Shown here piece after piece: positions 36,068 to 47,420 of a DNA stretch of 64,000 nucleotides. A program made the position numbers and the translations under genes. The stretch covers positions 5,604,501-5,668,500 of the forward strand of contig JAQPZY010001670.1 in NCBI GenBank assembly GCA_029931535.1, in the 5' to 3' direction. Source of the stretch: Margaritifera margaritifera (lineage: Eukaryota > Mollusca > Bivalvia > Unionida > Margaritiferidae). Below the pieces are notes generated by a model, which saw only the letters and a list, made by a program, of their open reading frames with translations, was not told where the DNA came from and made no database searches. Each line of letters starts with the position of its first letter. Position 1 is the first letter of the stretch.

Positions 36068-37160
36068 TGAACATTTCTTCTTTACCATCAGCACTAACTT
36101 TTTAGAACATTTCTTCTTTACCATCAGCACTAACTTTTTAGAACATAAAATGCCTTACAATCAGCACTAACTTTTTAGAACTAAAATGCCTTACAATCAG
36201 CACTAACTTTTTAGAACTAAAATGCCTTACAATCAACACTAACTTTTTAGAACTAAAATGCCTTACAATCAGCACTAACTTTTTAGAACTAAAATGCCTT
36301 ACAATCAACACTAACTTTTTAGAACATAAAATGCCTTACAATCAACACTAACTTTTTAGAACATAAAATGCCTTACAATCAACACTAACTTTTTAGAACA
36401 TAAAATGCCTTACAATCAACACTAACTTTTTAGAACTAAAATGCCTTACAATCAACACTAACTTTTTAGAACATAAAATGCCTTACAATCAACACTAACT
36501 TTTTAGAACTAAAATGCCTTACAATCAGCACTAACTTTTTAGAACTAAAATGCCTTACAATCAACACTAACTTTTTAGAACTAAAATGCCTTACAATCAA
36601 CACTAACTTTTTAGAACATAAAATGCCTTACAATCAACACTAACTTTTTAGAACATAAAATGCCTTACAATCAACACTAACTTTTTAGAACATAAAATGC
36701 CTTACAATCAGCACTAACTTTTTAGAACATAAAATGCCTTACAATCAGCACTAACTTTTTAGAACTAAAATGCCTTACAATCAACACTAACTTTTTAGAA
36801 CTAAAATGCCTTACAATCAACACTAACTTTTTAGAACATAAAATGCCTTACAATCAACACTAACTTTTTAGAACATAAAATGCCTTACAATCAACACTAA
36901 CTTTTTAGAACTAAAATGCCTTACAATCAACACTAACTTTTTAGAACATAAAATGCCTTACAATCAGCACTAACTTTTTAGAACTAAAATGCCTTACAAT
37001 CAACACTAACTTTTTAGAACTAAAATGCCTTACAATCAACACTAACTTTTTAGAACATAAAATGCCTTACAATCAACACTAACTTTTTAGAACATAAAAT
37101 GCCTTACAATCAACACTAACTTTTTAGAACTAAAATGCCTTACAATCAACACTAACTTTC
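36068..37160 (+). repeat. Minisatellite, 36/37 bp x 30, with higher-order structure
   Basis: Unit: TAAAATGCCTTACAATCAAC plus ACTAACTTTTTAGAAC. Two variable sites exist: AGAACT against AGAACAT (36 or 37 bases) and ATCAAC against ATCAGC. The first two units have TTTCTTCTTTACCATC in place of the usual middle. Units at 36724-37160 form a repeated block of six. Confidence 0.97.
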
Positions 37161-37169
37161 AGAACATAG

Positions 37170-38040
37170 GGCTATTTTACAAATAAACTTATTTATGACA
37201 TAAAAAAAATTAAAAACAATACAGCTGTATCATTTTCATTTACTGTTTTCAGTTTATCAAGAATCTGAAACTGACTAAAATTCCAAGAGAACATTTTATA
37301 AATACATAATTGGCATAAATTGTTGTAATCTTTTAATCTTTCTGACTTTTCTACAATCAGCATTTCTGCATTTTATTTGTGTTGGTGAATCAAGCACATT
37401 ACATTAGGAGAATTTTCTTTTTCACTTTATTCAAACATTTTATTTCATAAAATGCTTTAAAGGGTGGTCTACTGTCTTCATCATCACTTAAATTATTTTT
37501 TGTGGACAACCTCCACCAATAAATTCTATCATCATTAATTTTTGAATCAATTGTAGATTATTTACTAATTGACTGACAAACTGTCCAATGATCTCAGCCT
37601 TCTGAGTGTGACATATACAAATAACTACTGGTAAATAATAATGAAATTTTATGCCGATACATATAGTCTGTATCTAATTTTTTTTGTTTTGTTTTATGCA
37701 GATCCATGTTTAAGAATTTAATAAAACATATCTTGCTTAATTAAATGCCATACAAATGGAGCTAATTGGAGAAGGTCAAAGAAGAAAGCAGCAGTGATCA
37801 CAAACACGATTAAACCTAGCAAGAAAGCCTGCATCAATTACAAACCACCACAACAACCATCACTTTGCAATGTCTTTTAAGTCAGAGGAGTCAAAATGAA
37901 ATTTTTTCTTTTTTTTCTTCAAAATTTGTATTTTGAATAGATAATTGATTTCAACAGACTCTGTAAAGTCATTGAGGTTCTTTCAAATTTAGACAATATA
38001 CCTTTTCTAACTATAGAATGATGTGAGCCACAAAAGACAA
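37170..38040. other. Intron, nothing recognised
   Basis: Unique AT-rich intron sequence. Confidence 0.5.
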
Positions 38041-38045
38041 GTTAC

Positions 38046-38313
38046 CTGTCATGTATCTTTGCACTGATACAAACAAAGGCCGAGGACAAACTGTAACGAT
38101 TTGGAAGTCTCAATCTGTACCCTCTGCCATATACTTGGTGCCATTGTTGTGCCAATCCACATGGGGGTGTTATGTAGTCTGATCTCTGATTTGGGGCCTG
38201 GTACATTGACATGCATAAAACTGACAAATCTCTGTCCACAATTGCTGTACCCATTCCAAATACCAGCCATACATCCCTTCCTTTTTGTTTGAGAATAGCA
38301 CACAACTCCACCA
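38046..38313 (-). pseudogene. Exon-like island, possible decayed MAM-type domain
   Basis: A minus-strand island of higher GC than its surroundings, bounded by AAAGTACAG and CAG/GTAACT. Two frames are open over most of it. One is open to the donor and contains LKQKGRDVWLVFGMGT. The other contains WQRVQIETSKSLQFVLGL, which resembles the W-x-R-V-x-I ... F-x-x-x-F part of MAM domains, but has a TGA three bases before the donor. It lies in the first FAM149 intron, and neither phase would be a natural insert there. It could be a captured exon from another gene, a decayed repeat protein or chance. No function is claimed. Confidence 0.3.
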
Positions 38314-38329
38314 CTGTACTTTTAACGCA

Positions 38330-41025
38330 TGATGTAGAAAATGTCCATTTTTATAAAATTCTATGAGGGTTGGAAAGTTTTGAGACCAAAATGGTGTTTA
38401 TAGCTGATCACTCACTAGTATTAACTTTGTTGAATGAATCTGGTAATATTCACTAACACACAATGCTGCTTACAGTAAGAAGAGTTCATTTTTCACACAT
38501 ATGAAAGCTAGCCACATCGTTTACAAGTTAAGGCAACCACAGTACAAGTAAACATTTCCAGTAAAGGTGTAATTAACACTATAGTAAATGTGTTTCAGCT
38601 GATACTCCATCCAACCAAATTCCATATTGATGTATTAATCCTTTATCATGTCAAGAAGTAACAAATGAACTGACAAATACATACTTTCTCTATAAAACAG
38701 AGCCTTCTAATATGAAAAACTGATGTATTACATGTATCTCAAAATGAAATACACAGATCCTCTTTCAAACAAAATCTTTACCCTTGCCCTTAACAAAATT
38801 TCAGATCCACCTGAGTAATACAACTACTCGAATGTAAGCCGCTTGACATCAGTAACAATAGAGCATCATGTAGCTAGGTGAATCTTCTTTCTCAAAGTGA
38901 TACAAATCATGTGGAGCAATTAAGATGTGGTGGCCCCACCCTGATGATAATTGGCATGAAATCCTAACAACTAAGATGATGAATACTGGAATGATGTATC
39001 ATTTAATCCCTATAGCATGGCCTGGATAGATCTGATTAATCAGACCACAATCTTGCCTCAGCAGCTCATTATGACACTAACATTACAGCCTGTTATTGGA
39101 AATATTCTCTTGATGCCTTTGTTTTAATTATTGGAAATTTAGCCTGATCTGCATGTGATGAAAAACAAGACAACCATAAGTGCTGAAAGTGATTGTTTCC
39201 ACCATTGCCATAAATAACTTGTCACAAAGAAACTTTTTCAAAGGAAAGGGACAAAAGTAAACTTCCAGTTCTTTGTCATGTGTAATTGTACTTCATCCTT
39301 CAACTGGTCAGTGTTAACTTTCAATTAATGTTAAATGAGAACAAACCTGGCAAATTCACATCTAATCCCAATTCACTGTCTGTAGGAAAATATGGAACTA
39401 TTTCAGTATTACATACACTCAATTTGTCCAGTTCACTTTCATGGATATAGGGGAGAAATATAACAATTACAAGAAATTACTACAACACTATTTAGTTTTT
39501 GCAGTTAGCTCTGGGTGTGTCCAACTGTCCAGAATAATCATCCCAGTCTGCCAAATTTAATTAGACTCCACAGTCAGTACACACTCCAATAACACAGTCA
39601 TAGATGCATGTAAAATGAAGGGAAAGAAATTGTTGATCTTTTGACCAGGGTGATCAGACCCATGCAGTTTAGTCAATATGGCATGTTTATTGGACACAGA
39701 AGACAGAACTCTGAATTGTAGTTTTCCTATTTGCACAAGGCACAATCCATTCATAGCCAAAGCGGCAACCTAGCTACCACTCCACCCAAGAGCTGGAGAG
39801 ATGGTTTCATTTGCCTTGTAAACACTCTGAACAAGATAAACACTAATTTGACCAGTCCAATAAAGCCTTATCTCTTGGGTAAAGGCTCAAGATTTACACT
39901 TTATTTGGTCAAAGCAATGTCACTCCCAATATTGGCTTATGGGAACAAGTGACCACTTGTTGTGGACTGGCAGAGATTTGTATAACTGAGCGATAGTAAC
40001 ATGACAACATTCGATGTGAATTGTGATATTGGCATAGTTACATGAATACAGTCAATGGCCACTGTGATATGACCTGACAAAGTTCAGCTGAAATTACAAC
40101 AATACCTGTTTAACTTAATCTTTCAACTTAAAAATGCTGTAGAGAATGTACTGGTAGAATTTTTACTATCATCACAAAATATAATTATCTACAAAGAATT
40201 GTTACTATTGTCACAAAGTAACGATCTCAGCAAGATTTTTTACATCTGATTTACCTAACTTATGTCACAGCACTACTGCAAAAGATGGCAAGAAATATAG
40301 GAACTGTAAAACGCAGTGATCAATTAAGCTCAATAATTCAAACACTGAGCAGATTTTCACAAATATGTTATGATGCTGTCAAGTAAGAATGTTTTAGTAT
40401 TACTTCAATCCATTAGAAATCGGAACATTTCATTGGTTTTGATATACTTGAGTAATAATATCTGTTGTCTACACTGAATCTATGTAATCCTGCCACCCAG
40501 GGTTGGACCCGAATGCTGAGTCATTTGGCCATGTTACATAGTTCTTGAAAGGGCTAATTTAAATCTTCCCCATATGAATCCAAAGATCCAAAACAAGAAT
40601 GCACAAATTTAAATGCCAAGTACTGTATATGTCAAAAAAGGACCATAACATCTGCTATATACATAAGAACACCTTATGCATAACTACTGCAATGTGATGC
40701 AACAGTCTTGATTTTAACAGCAGACATACACTATTTATCTGTGCATAATGAATACACAACTGCAAACAGTACAGATCCAAACCTTCAAATCATACAACTT
40801 TTGAGCCCGCGTTTGAACCTGACCAATCACAAATGACATTACTTTTGAAAGGTCATCTAGAGACAACTGATAGAGGAAACTCAAGCTCCAGGTCAGGCCC
40901 CTCCAGCATAAAATTTTTACTGGCCTCAAATCTTACTTGAAAATATTCTGAAGAAAAGGCTGCATTCATATCTTTCGAATATGATTTCCAAGTGTAGAGT
41001 AACAGCTATACCTCAAGATGCGGAG
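38330..41025. other. Intron, nothing recognised
   Basis: Unique sequence of the first FAM149 intron. A short frame at 39731-39952 and its minus-strand shadow have no recognisable family and no splice context. Confidence 0.5.
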
Positions 41026-41034
41026 TCAAGTTTT

Positions 41035-41455
41035 ATGACAAACGGGTCAGATCTATTATTGCATACACCAACTTATAGGTCTGGGTCTATGCTGTTTACA
41101 TGAAATAATAAGTAAAAGGAGCAGAACAAACCTCTGCTGGTGCATTATGGGATGGCAGATCAGGGTCTGGGCTATTAGAAGGAACAGCACAGACCTGGAT
41201 CTGCTGGTGCATTATGGGACAGTAGATCAGGATCTAGGCTAGTAGAAGGAACAGCACAGGCCTGGATCTGCTGGTGCATTATGGGACAACAAATCAAGGT
41301 ATGCAGGCTAGTAGAAGGAATGGCACAGACCTCGATCTGCTGGTGCATTATGTGATGGTGGATCAGGGTCTACTGGTGCATTATGAGATGGTAGATCAGG
41401 GTCTAGGCTAGTAGAAGGAACAACACAGATCTGGATCTGCTGGTGTATTGATTAA
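41035..41455 (+). repeat. Tandemly expanded piece of the palindromic MITE, 65-70 bp x ~6
   Basis: The unit has CTGGATCTGCTGGTGCATTA, TGGGACAGCAGATCAGG and GCTAGTAGAAGGAACAGCAC. The first half of each unit corresponds to a hairpin of the palindromic MITE. This locus has lost the alternation of two hairpins seen at 43467-43818. Confidence 0.7.
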
Positions 41456-42160
41456 TATAATCTATCATATGCATTGGTTTGGGATTGAGTAAAATCACCA
41501 CAGAGTTAGAATTTATGGGTATAAAGCAAGTTTAGCCCGATTTCCTGCCCACAAAATTCTGATCCTGAGGGTGGAATTTACCTATCCAACACCAACACAT
41601 ATTATGGTTTATTTTTCTCTCATAACTAATCAGACAAGAATGGTGCAACTACTTGTGGCTCATTTGGTATGAGTGTAGCAATACAAAGCTGGGTCTATTC
41701 CAGAACTGAAAATTTAAGGGGAAAATTCACCATTCATCTGAAAAAAATGGGGCAAGTTTCTGAATATAGGAAGGAATTAATGAAGAAATAAAGGTAGGGT
41801 TTGAAAAATATTATTTGTCGCTCATTTGGTTGATTATTCAGCACAATTTTTTTAATAAATAGGAGCGAATCCCACAATTGAGCATCCTGGAATCGGCCCT
41901 GAGATTAGAACGCAGTATTTTCAACAAAAATTTGTGTCAATGGATTGGGCATACAAAATTAAGTTTACAGCAAAAAATCTGTCAAACATGAATTTTTGTC
42001 TATACTCTGGAAAATTTGGCCTTTTCAATGTAAAGAATGCTAAAAACATTGCAGACATTCATAACATCATAAACATAATAATCTCATCCATAGTGCCACT
42101 GAGTGCACTCATGTGAGATAGGATTATTCCACATGGCTTTCTCACACTGGCAAACTTTGT

Positions 42161-42162
<2 letters not shown>

Positions 42163-42197
<35 letters not shown>
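42163..42197 (+). repeat. (CA)n(TA)n microsatellite
   Basis: CACACACACACA passes into a TATATATA run. Confidence 0.9.
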
Positions 42198-42308
42198 GAG
42201 AAAAAGATATCTTTCTACAAATAACAGGGCTCTGAGTCTGATCCTTTCGTCTTTCCCAGAGCTCAAAACAAGACTTGAATAAATTGTTTGTTTACTCCTG
42301 GTTTGGTT

Positions 42309-42559
42309 GTTATGGGTTTAATGCCATTTTTCAGCACATGATAGGCTGGCTATACATGGCAGCAAGTAGATTTGGTGGAGGAAGAACCCGAGAAAACTCC
42401 AGGAAGAACCAACAAACCACGGGAAGCTGCTGGCATGCTTTCTCACATAACCACGTTGGCCAAGCCCGAGACTCAAACCCACACGGACAGGGGTGAGATG
42501 TCAGTGATCTGTAAAGGCGAGCGCCTTAGACCACTCTGCCACCCAGGGCCCCTACCCCC
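42309..42559 (-). mobile_element. tRNA-derived SINE with 9 bp target duplication
   Basis: On the minus strand the head reads GGTGGCAGAGTGGTCTAAGG (box A) and GGGTTTGAGTCTCG (box B), like a type II (Leu/Ser) tRNA with a long variable arm. The body has GTGGTTTGTTGGTTCTTCC and the tail GGCATTAAACCCATAAC. It is flanked by GGTTTGGTT at 42300-42308 and 42560-42568. The ends are therefore well defined, and insertion is fairly recent. Confidence 0.85.
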
Positions 42560-42579
42560 GGTTTGGTTTTACTGATTAG

Positions 42580-42690
42580 TCCTTACAAACTGCATAGACC
42601 CAGATCTTCCAGTGCATTATGCGACAGCAGATCTGGGTCTATGCAGTTTGCAGTTGGTATCGTATTATACGCAAGTAAATACAGTAATTT
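42580..42690 (+). mobile_element. Palindromic MITE, one-hairpin copy
   Basis: CAAACTGCATAGACCCAGAT and its complement (ATCTGGGTCTATGCAGTTTG) flank a GCATTATGCGAC loop. The right terminus ATTATACGCAAGTAAATAC is present and the left one is absent. It starts 11 bases beyond the SINE target duplication. Confidence 0.75.
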
Positions 42691-42699
42691 GCTATAATC

Positions 42700-43460
42700 T
42701 GCATTGGCTGATAAACCATTTTGGAATGAAATCATTCCATCAATCTAACAAACAATCATGTATTAAGAAATCAATTCTCTGAATAATCAGTCAAATAACA
42801 TTTGATTAATCAGTCAGTTAACATGTTTAATCAATCAAAATATCATTCTTTAACCTCTTCCTTTGTACAAAAGCAGGAGTTATTTGAAGAACATCTACTC
42901 TAAAAATTCACATAAGTTTTCATTTTGATTTAGACAGGAAACAATCAATGTATCACCATATGTCAGTCAAACCCTAACATGTGCCAATAACTATGTAAAG
43001 GTGTGAGGCATCATGCAATTAATAAGAGTACTGCAAGTTTGACAGACATTCAGGCCTAATGTCCATCACCTAGCCCACTACCACTACAGATCATATACAA
43101 ATTAAAATCATCATAACTTCAACATTTTTCAAGTATTTTTCATGAAATTTTCATTATACACAAAACATTACCCATAATTTACATTGGGTAAATGTCAACA
43201 TAAAATACTGGCATCTGATATGATGAGGTATACTACTGAGTTGGCATAGTTATCTCTAATCAGGCAATCGGTCATTATTGTGGATAGGAGAGTGATAAAA
43301 TTAACTGTGGTCATGAAATACTTATCCCAAGGTATTTATTCTTATGATCAGATGCACATGATATTCTTGAAATAATCTGAAGCGGAACAGTTCAACTTGT
43401 ACTAAAAATTAACAAGAATTGTAGTCATTAGTTTCTGTATCAATAAAGCATGTCATAGTT
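42700..43460. other. Intron, nothing recognised
   Basis: Unique AT-rich sequence. TCAGTCAAATAACAT-like text repeats loosely at 42785-42840. Confidence 0.5.
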
Positions 43461-43466
43461 ATAAAT

Positions 43467-43818
43467 TACTGTATATACTTGCATACCAAGTTTCATGACA
43501 GTACTGCACTGGCAGATCTGGGTCTATGCAGTTTGTAAGGACTAATCAGTAGAACAAACAACACAGACCCTGATCTGCCAGCGCATAATGCGCCGGCAGA
43601 TCTGGGTCTATGCAGTTTGTAAGGACTAATCAGTAGAACAAACAACACAGACCCTGATCTGCCAGCGCATAATGCACCGGCAGATCTGAGTCTATGCAGT
43701 TTGTAAGGACTAATCAGTAGAACAAACAACACAGACCCTGATCTGCCAGCACATTATGCGACGGCAGATCAGGGTCTATGTTGTTTGCATTTGGACCCAG
43801 GTTATACGTGAGTATTGA
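43467..43818 (+). mobile_element. Palindromic MITE, internally amplified (84 bp x ~3.5)
   Basis: TACTGTATATACTTGCATAC on the left and GTTATACGTGAGTATTGA on the right are the termini. Between them an 84 bp module with GGCAGATCTGGGTCTATGCA, GTTTGTAAGGACTAATCAGT and AACACAGACCCTGATCTGCC starts at 43511, 43595, 43679 and 43763. The last module has the AGGGTCTATGTTGTTTGC ending instead. Confidence 0.9.
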
Positions 43819-43991
43819 CTGAGTGGAGATCTGGAACCTGACACCACAAAAACTTAAATTTTGTTAATGCCATAGGGACCACAATAACATAGAATGAAAT
43901 TGGAGGTATTGCTTTAAAGGTGCAGACAATTATGCACAAATATGGCATAAGCATATTAATAAGAGCAATTTCATATTAAAACAAAACTTAC

Positions 43992-44062
43992 CCTTCAACA
44001 ATCAGAATATCATCTAAAGTCCGGTGTCTCCGAAACTTAGCAGTCAGCAGTGGGATTGTCAT
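43992..44062 (-). CDS. FAM149B1: FAM149 exon 1 (coding start)
   Basis: First coding exon seen. It reads from an ATG (complement of 44060-44062) as MTIPLLTAKFRRHRTLDDIL and ends GAAGG before a consensus donor GTAAGT, leaving two bases that join the next exon as Gly. An in-frame TGA lies about 37 bases upstream of the ATG, which supports this start if the transcript is continuous there. An acceptor-like TGTCCAG 15-20 bases before the ATG leaves open that the exon is internal and more N-terminal sequence exists. Basic residues (KFRRHR) are followed by an acidic and hydrophobic run. The N-terminus of this family is poorly conserved, so membership rests on phase match and context. Confidence 0.65.
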
Positions 44063-44099
44063 GTTATAAGGCCACAACTGGACACAGGGTAATGAAACT

Positions 44100-46180
44100 T
44101 GACTTCAAATATAGCTTTTGCAGAACCACCATCTATGATTAAATGTAGCTTTTGTATAACCACCATCTATGACTAGATGTCAAATAAAAAACTTGCCTAA
44201 GCAAATGTCCATTTTCACAAAGATGTTTTACCATACTGAAATGATATTCAGCTTAAAATTGTGGAAATTGACAGACTACTTGCATTGCCTTTCAAAGTTT
44301 AAGTACACAAACTACATTTTCATGTTATTGTCAAAAGGTTACCACACAAAATTAATAGTATATGAATCATATACCATAGTTAAAATTTCACTCAATGATA
44401 GATCACAGAATTAGTCTAGTGGATTAAGACTTCAAAAGACTGAGAATCTTCACACAGTAAACACAGCAAATAAATTGTGATGAAGGATAACAGCTTAATG
44501 GGTAATAAACTATTACAGCACCATTAGCTGAGTGACACCTGATAGCTTACAGCTGATGATGGTGACAGCTTACAGTTGATGATGGTGACAGCTAGGTCTG
44601 GAATATTCTTTATATCACATTCCTTGGTTATTCAAGCAACACCTGCAGCTGCACATAAACTGGTGACACTCAATATACACCTGGTGGATATTGCCGATAT
44701 GATCTACACTGAATGAACACGTGGATGTGTCTATACACAGTTAACAATGTAAGTACATGTATGTATAGGGTTTAATGACATATCAGCACAATCATGGCTA
44801 TATAGTAAAAAACAAGTTTAGGTATATTAAACAGCTTTATAAATCATAATGCCTGCATGGCCTGTTTTTTCTATACAGCTGAGGAATTACCAAAAATACA
44901 GACTGCATTAACACTTTTATTAATATATAATGACGTTTACTGAACTAGAAACTTTCCAGTGGTGATGACTGTCAATATTTTCTGAACTGTTTAGAATTAA
45001 CAAGTGGTTGTTAATTTTGAATTTTACAAAATACAAGTTACATGACTGAATCTGTCAGAGCTGATAATTAAAGGTAATTTTTACACCCTCTGAGGAATTC
45101 ACCAACATTCTATGTTCTCTAAAAACAGTAAATTTCAAGAAACACTATACATAGATCTTGACATATTAGTAAATATGACTACAAATGTATATGATAATTG
45201 TATCTGCTATTGTAAATTCCATTCCCTACTGCAGTTGGTTGGGAACTGATCATAAATTTGCATAACAATCAAATAGGATGATTGTTGACCCTTTTTATCC
45301 TGCTTTAAGCCTACATTCCTTTATTTACTGATACTTACAATTTTTTCCTCAGCTGAGGCAATAATGAGCTTTAATTAAATAATGTGGTTTAAAAAATGAC
45401 AAAGTTTCAGTTGGATAATTTTTCCCCAATGAATTGTCTACTGTTCCTTTGAGAAATAATGTTAAAAAAACCAAGGATAGCCAATTGTGAGGATGATTCT
45501 TCCATGTACTTAATTATAACTTGCAGTAAGTTGAACAGCGATTTAACAATTGTTTGTAAAGCTTTGGCACTGTTAGTTGGGATTGGCAGATAATTCTATT
45601 TAGGTTTTTGTGTTGATATTTAATTATGACAGAAATCTTGTCATCCACTGCTATGTAATGGATAATTGGTGATATATACATATATAAAGTCTGTCATTTC
45701 ATTTTAAAACCTGTTTATGGAATACAGATTTTCTAATAATCAAAGTTTTCACTTCATCACGAAAACACAAAATATCCACAATGGATGGGGACATTTCATA
45801 TGCCTAATCATTCTTGCTTGCCAAGACAGGTTTGTGACAACATATTTGATGTATTAATTCTCTGCTTGATGCCAACAATGGAAAATGGTGGGAATATACC
45901 ATCATCTTTCTCAGTACCATATTACTCCAATTATACCACCAGAGTGCCAGCCTAATATAATTTTCAAAAAGTGGTGCATGGGCTTATTCTTGGTCTTGTC
46001 ATATTAGAGTAAAACTTTACTTCACTATTCATTAAGTTGCTAGTAGGAAAATGCAAGTCATTCCTTTAATCCACATTATTTACCTTTTACATGAAATATC
46101 ATCATAAAAATATTTGGAGAGCAAGTACTTTTTATTCCTTTTGAGTTTCAAACTATAGTCAGGAAAATAGTTTCTGATCC
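44100..46180. other. 5' flank of the FAM149 coding start, little recognised
   Basis: Unique AT-rich sequence. A 25 bp duplication (GACAGCTTACAGTTGATGAT) lies at 44550-44590, and a SINE-tail remnant (AGGGTTTAATGACATATCAG, GGCTATATAG) at 44766-44806. No TATA box or GC-rich promoter was evident. Confidence 0.45.
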
Positions 46181-46231
46181 TCCATTGTGGTTAGTCAAAA
46201 AAATCTGTACCTGCACACATGGTGTTCATGG

Positions 46232-46278
<47 letters not shown>
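46232..46278 (+). repeat. (ATA)n microsatellite
   Basis: About 15 ATA units. Confidence 0.95.
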
Positions 46279-46280
<2 letters not shown>

Positions 46281-46449
46281 TACTTTATTTCAAGAAGGTA
46301 ACACAGTTCATGGTACAAACCACTAATTTCCCCTCTTGCCCTCAAAACAAAAGAAGAAATGATCAAGCTTTTCCTTAAAACTTTTGCATACTTCAGAAAT
46401 TCATCACTTGATTTTACTCCATATCTCCCACTTACTCTTTCTCTTTCTT

Positions 46450-46451
<2 letters not shown>

Positions 46452-46496
<45 letters not shown>
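46452..46496 (+). repeat. (CA)n microsatellite
   Basis: About 22 CA units. Confidence 0.95.
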
Positions 46497-46499
<3 letters not shown>

Positions 46500-46549
46500 A
46501 AAACATATACATACTTAGAAGAATTTAAAATAGAGATTACTGTTCAAGA

Positions 46550-46960
46550 ATGCACTTTTTGCAATCATTGGTTTTGAATACTATTTTGAAATTACAAGCA
46601 TTGGAATGTAATTATTATTCTGATCTGCCTGATGCAAGGTTTTTGTTACAAGACCACACAAACTGGGATCGGTTAATTTCTTTTGTTATGAAGATTTTGA
46701 CTTTACCAGAACTGGATAACATAGTAGCCATGACAGTACAGTGTTTTAAAGTCATTACACCTAGCGATGTTCTTTATCAATTGGGTAATTCCATATACAA
46801 AGAAAGGGAATTTTAAACTATTCCTTGAATAAAGCTTAGATGAATTGCTACAGTTGAATGCTAGAAATGATGAACAGGTTCTTTACATCCTTTTTGAATT
46901 GGAAATGATTCTAAACTTTCACCAGCAATGAACAAGTACAAGGCAATTAGGGATCATTCC
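46550..46960 (+). pseudogene. Coding-like fragment of unknown family, broken
   Basis: An 88-codon frame (46550-46816) followed, after a one-frame shift, by a second coding-like run to about 46960 with one internal stop. The text is rich in Leu, Glu and Asp: TNWDRLISFVMKILTLPELD in the first part and NARNDEQVLYILFELEMI in the second. It looks like an alpha-helical protein. No splice sites fit well, and (ATA)n and (CA)n microsatellites lie just upstream. I do not recognise the family. A decayed element protein, a retrocopy, or chance in AT-rich DNA are all possible. Confidence 0.25.
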
Positions 46961-47264
46961 AACACATTACTGTCCTGCACTAAAACAGTGTAATATATAA
47001 GAGCATTTCATTCACATTTTGGAAACCCTACACAGCTGATAGGTTTTGAAATGAATTTGTTTGAGTATCTGATTTTAATAGAGCAAATGAACATCACTTC
47101 AAGACACAATATCTATAACTATTTTTTGAATGATTTATTGAATAAATGATGTTTTTCATGATGCTGGGACAGTACAAATAGGAAAGAAAAGTTTGTAACT
47201 ATTTACAAAAAATATTATGAATGTTTGAAGACAATTTTGTTCACCACTGGGTTAGATTATTTTT

Positions 47265-47420
47265 GTTTCTGTGTGTTTTAATGGCATTTTTAACACATTA
47301 TTGGCTATATCATGACAAGGAAATGGGAGCTAAGTGCCTTCCCCAAGAACACACCCAGGCAGCCAATCCAGGCTGGCCTAGGGGTGGGCTTACTTTGAAA
47401 GACCCCCACCCCACCCCATT
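47265..47420 (-). mobile_element. SINE-tail fragment
   Basis: GTTTTAATGGCATTTTTAAC, ATTGGCTATATCATG and a GGGAGCTAAGTGCCTTCCCC stretch resemble the 3' portion of the minus-strand SINEs at 26300 and 42310. The tRNA-like head is missing. Confidence 0.5.

Larger units (their letters stand above)
1741..44062 (-). other. FAM149B1: FAM149 (DUF3719) family gene, 5' part, six coding exons
   Basis: This is the gene span inferred from six minus-strand exons whose borders and phases agree. Joined, they give 264 residues without a stop, and the last exon ends in a good donor, so the 3' part lies left of the window. Introns are about 11.5, 10.0, 5.5, 2.2 and 12.4 kb. The middle of the protein (residues about 110-160) carries the conserved DUF3719 pattern: FDRQAAKTVQALFDEID, then ECQEWISQFPHLR, then LLGRQ. 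From family knowledge, vertebrate FAM149B1 is needed for normal primary cilia, works with CDK20/CCRK and TBC1D32 in intraflagellar transport turnaround, and is mutated in Joubert syndrome 36. The assignment to B1 over FAM149A is from recalled similarity in the segment after the domain. Upstream non-coding exons cannot be excluded. Confidence 0.85.

Noticed and set aside
36068..37160. CRISPR-like array
   Set aside because: Units are directly adjacent with no unique spacers and the sequence is eukaryotic. It is a minisatellite.
39557..39952. Pair of opposite-strand frames as an extra exon
   Set aside because: No recognisable family and no matching splice sites in a usable phase.
46226..46495. 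Open frames across microsatellites (also 10587-10832, 50120-50332, 61612-61803, 29706-29909)
   Set aside because: They are translations of simple repeats (poly-Tyr, Cys-Val, Tyr-Ile, Arg-Glu, poly-Gly).
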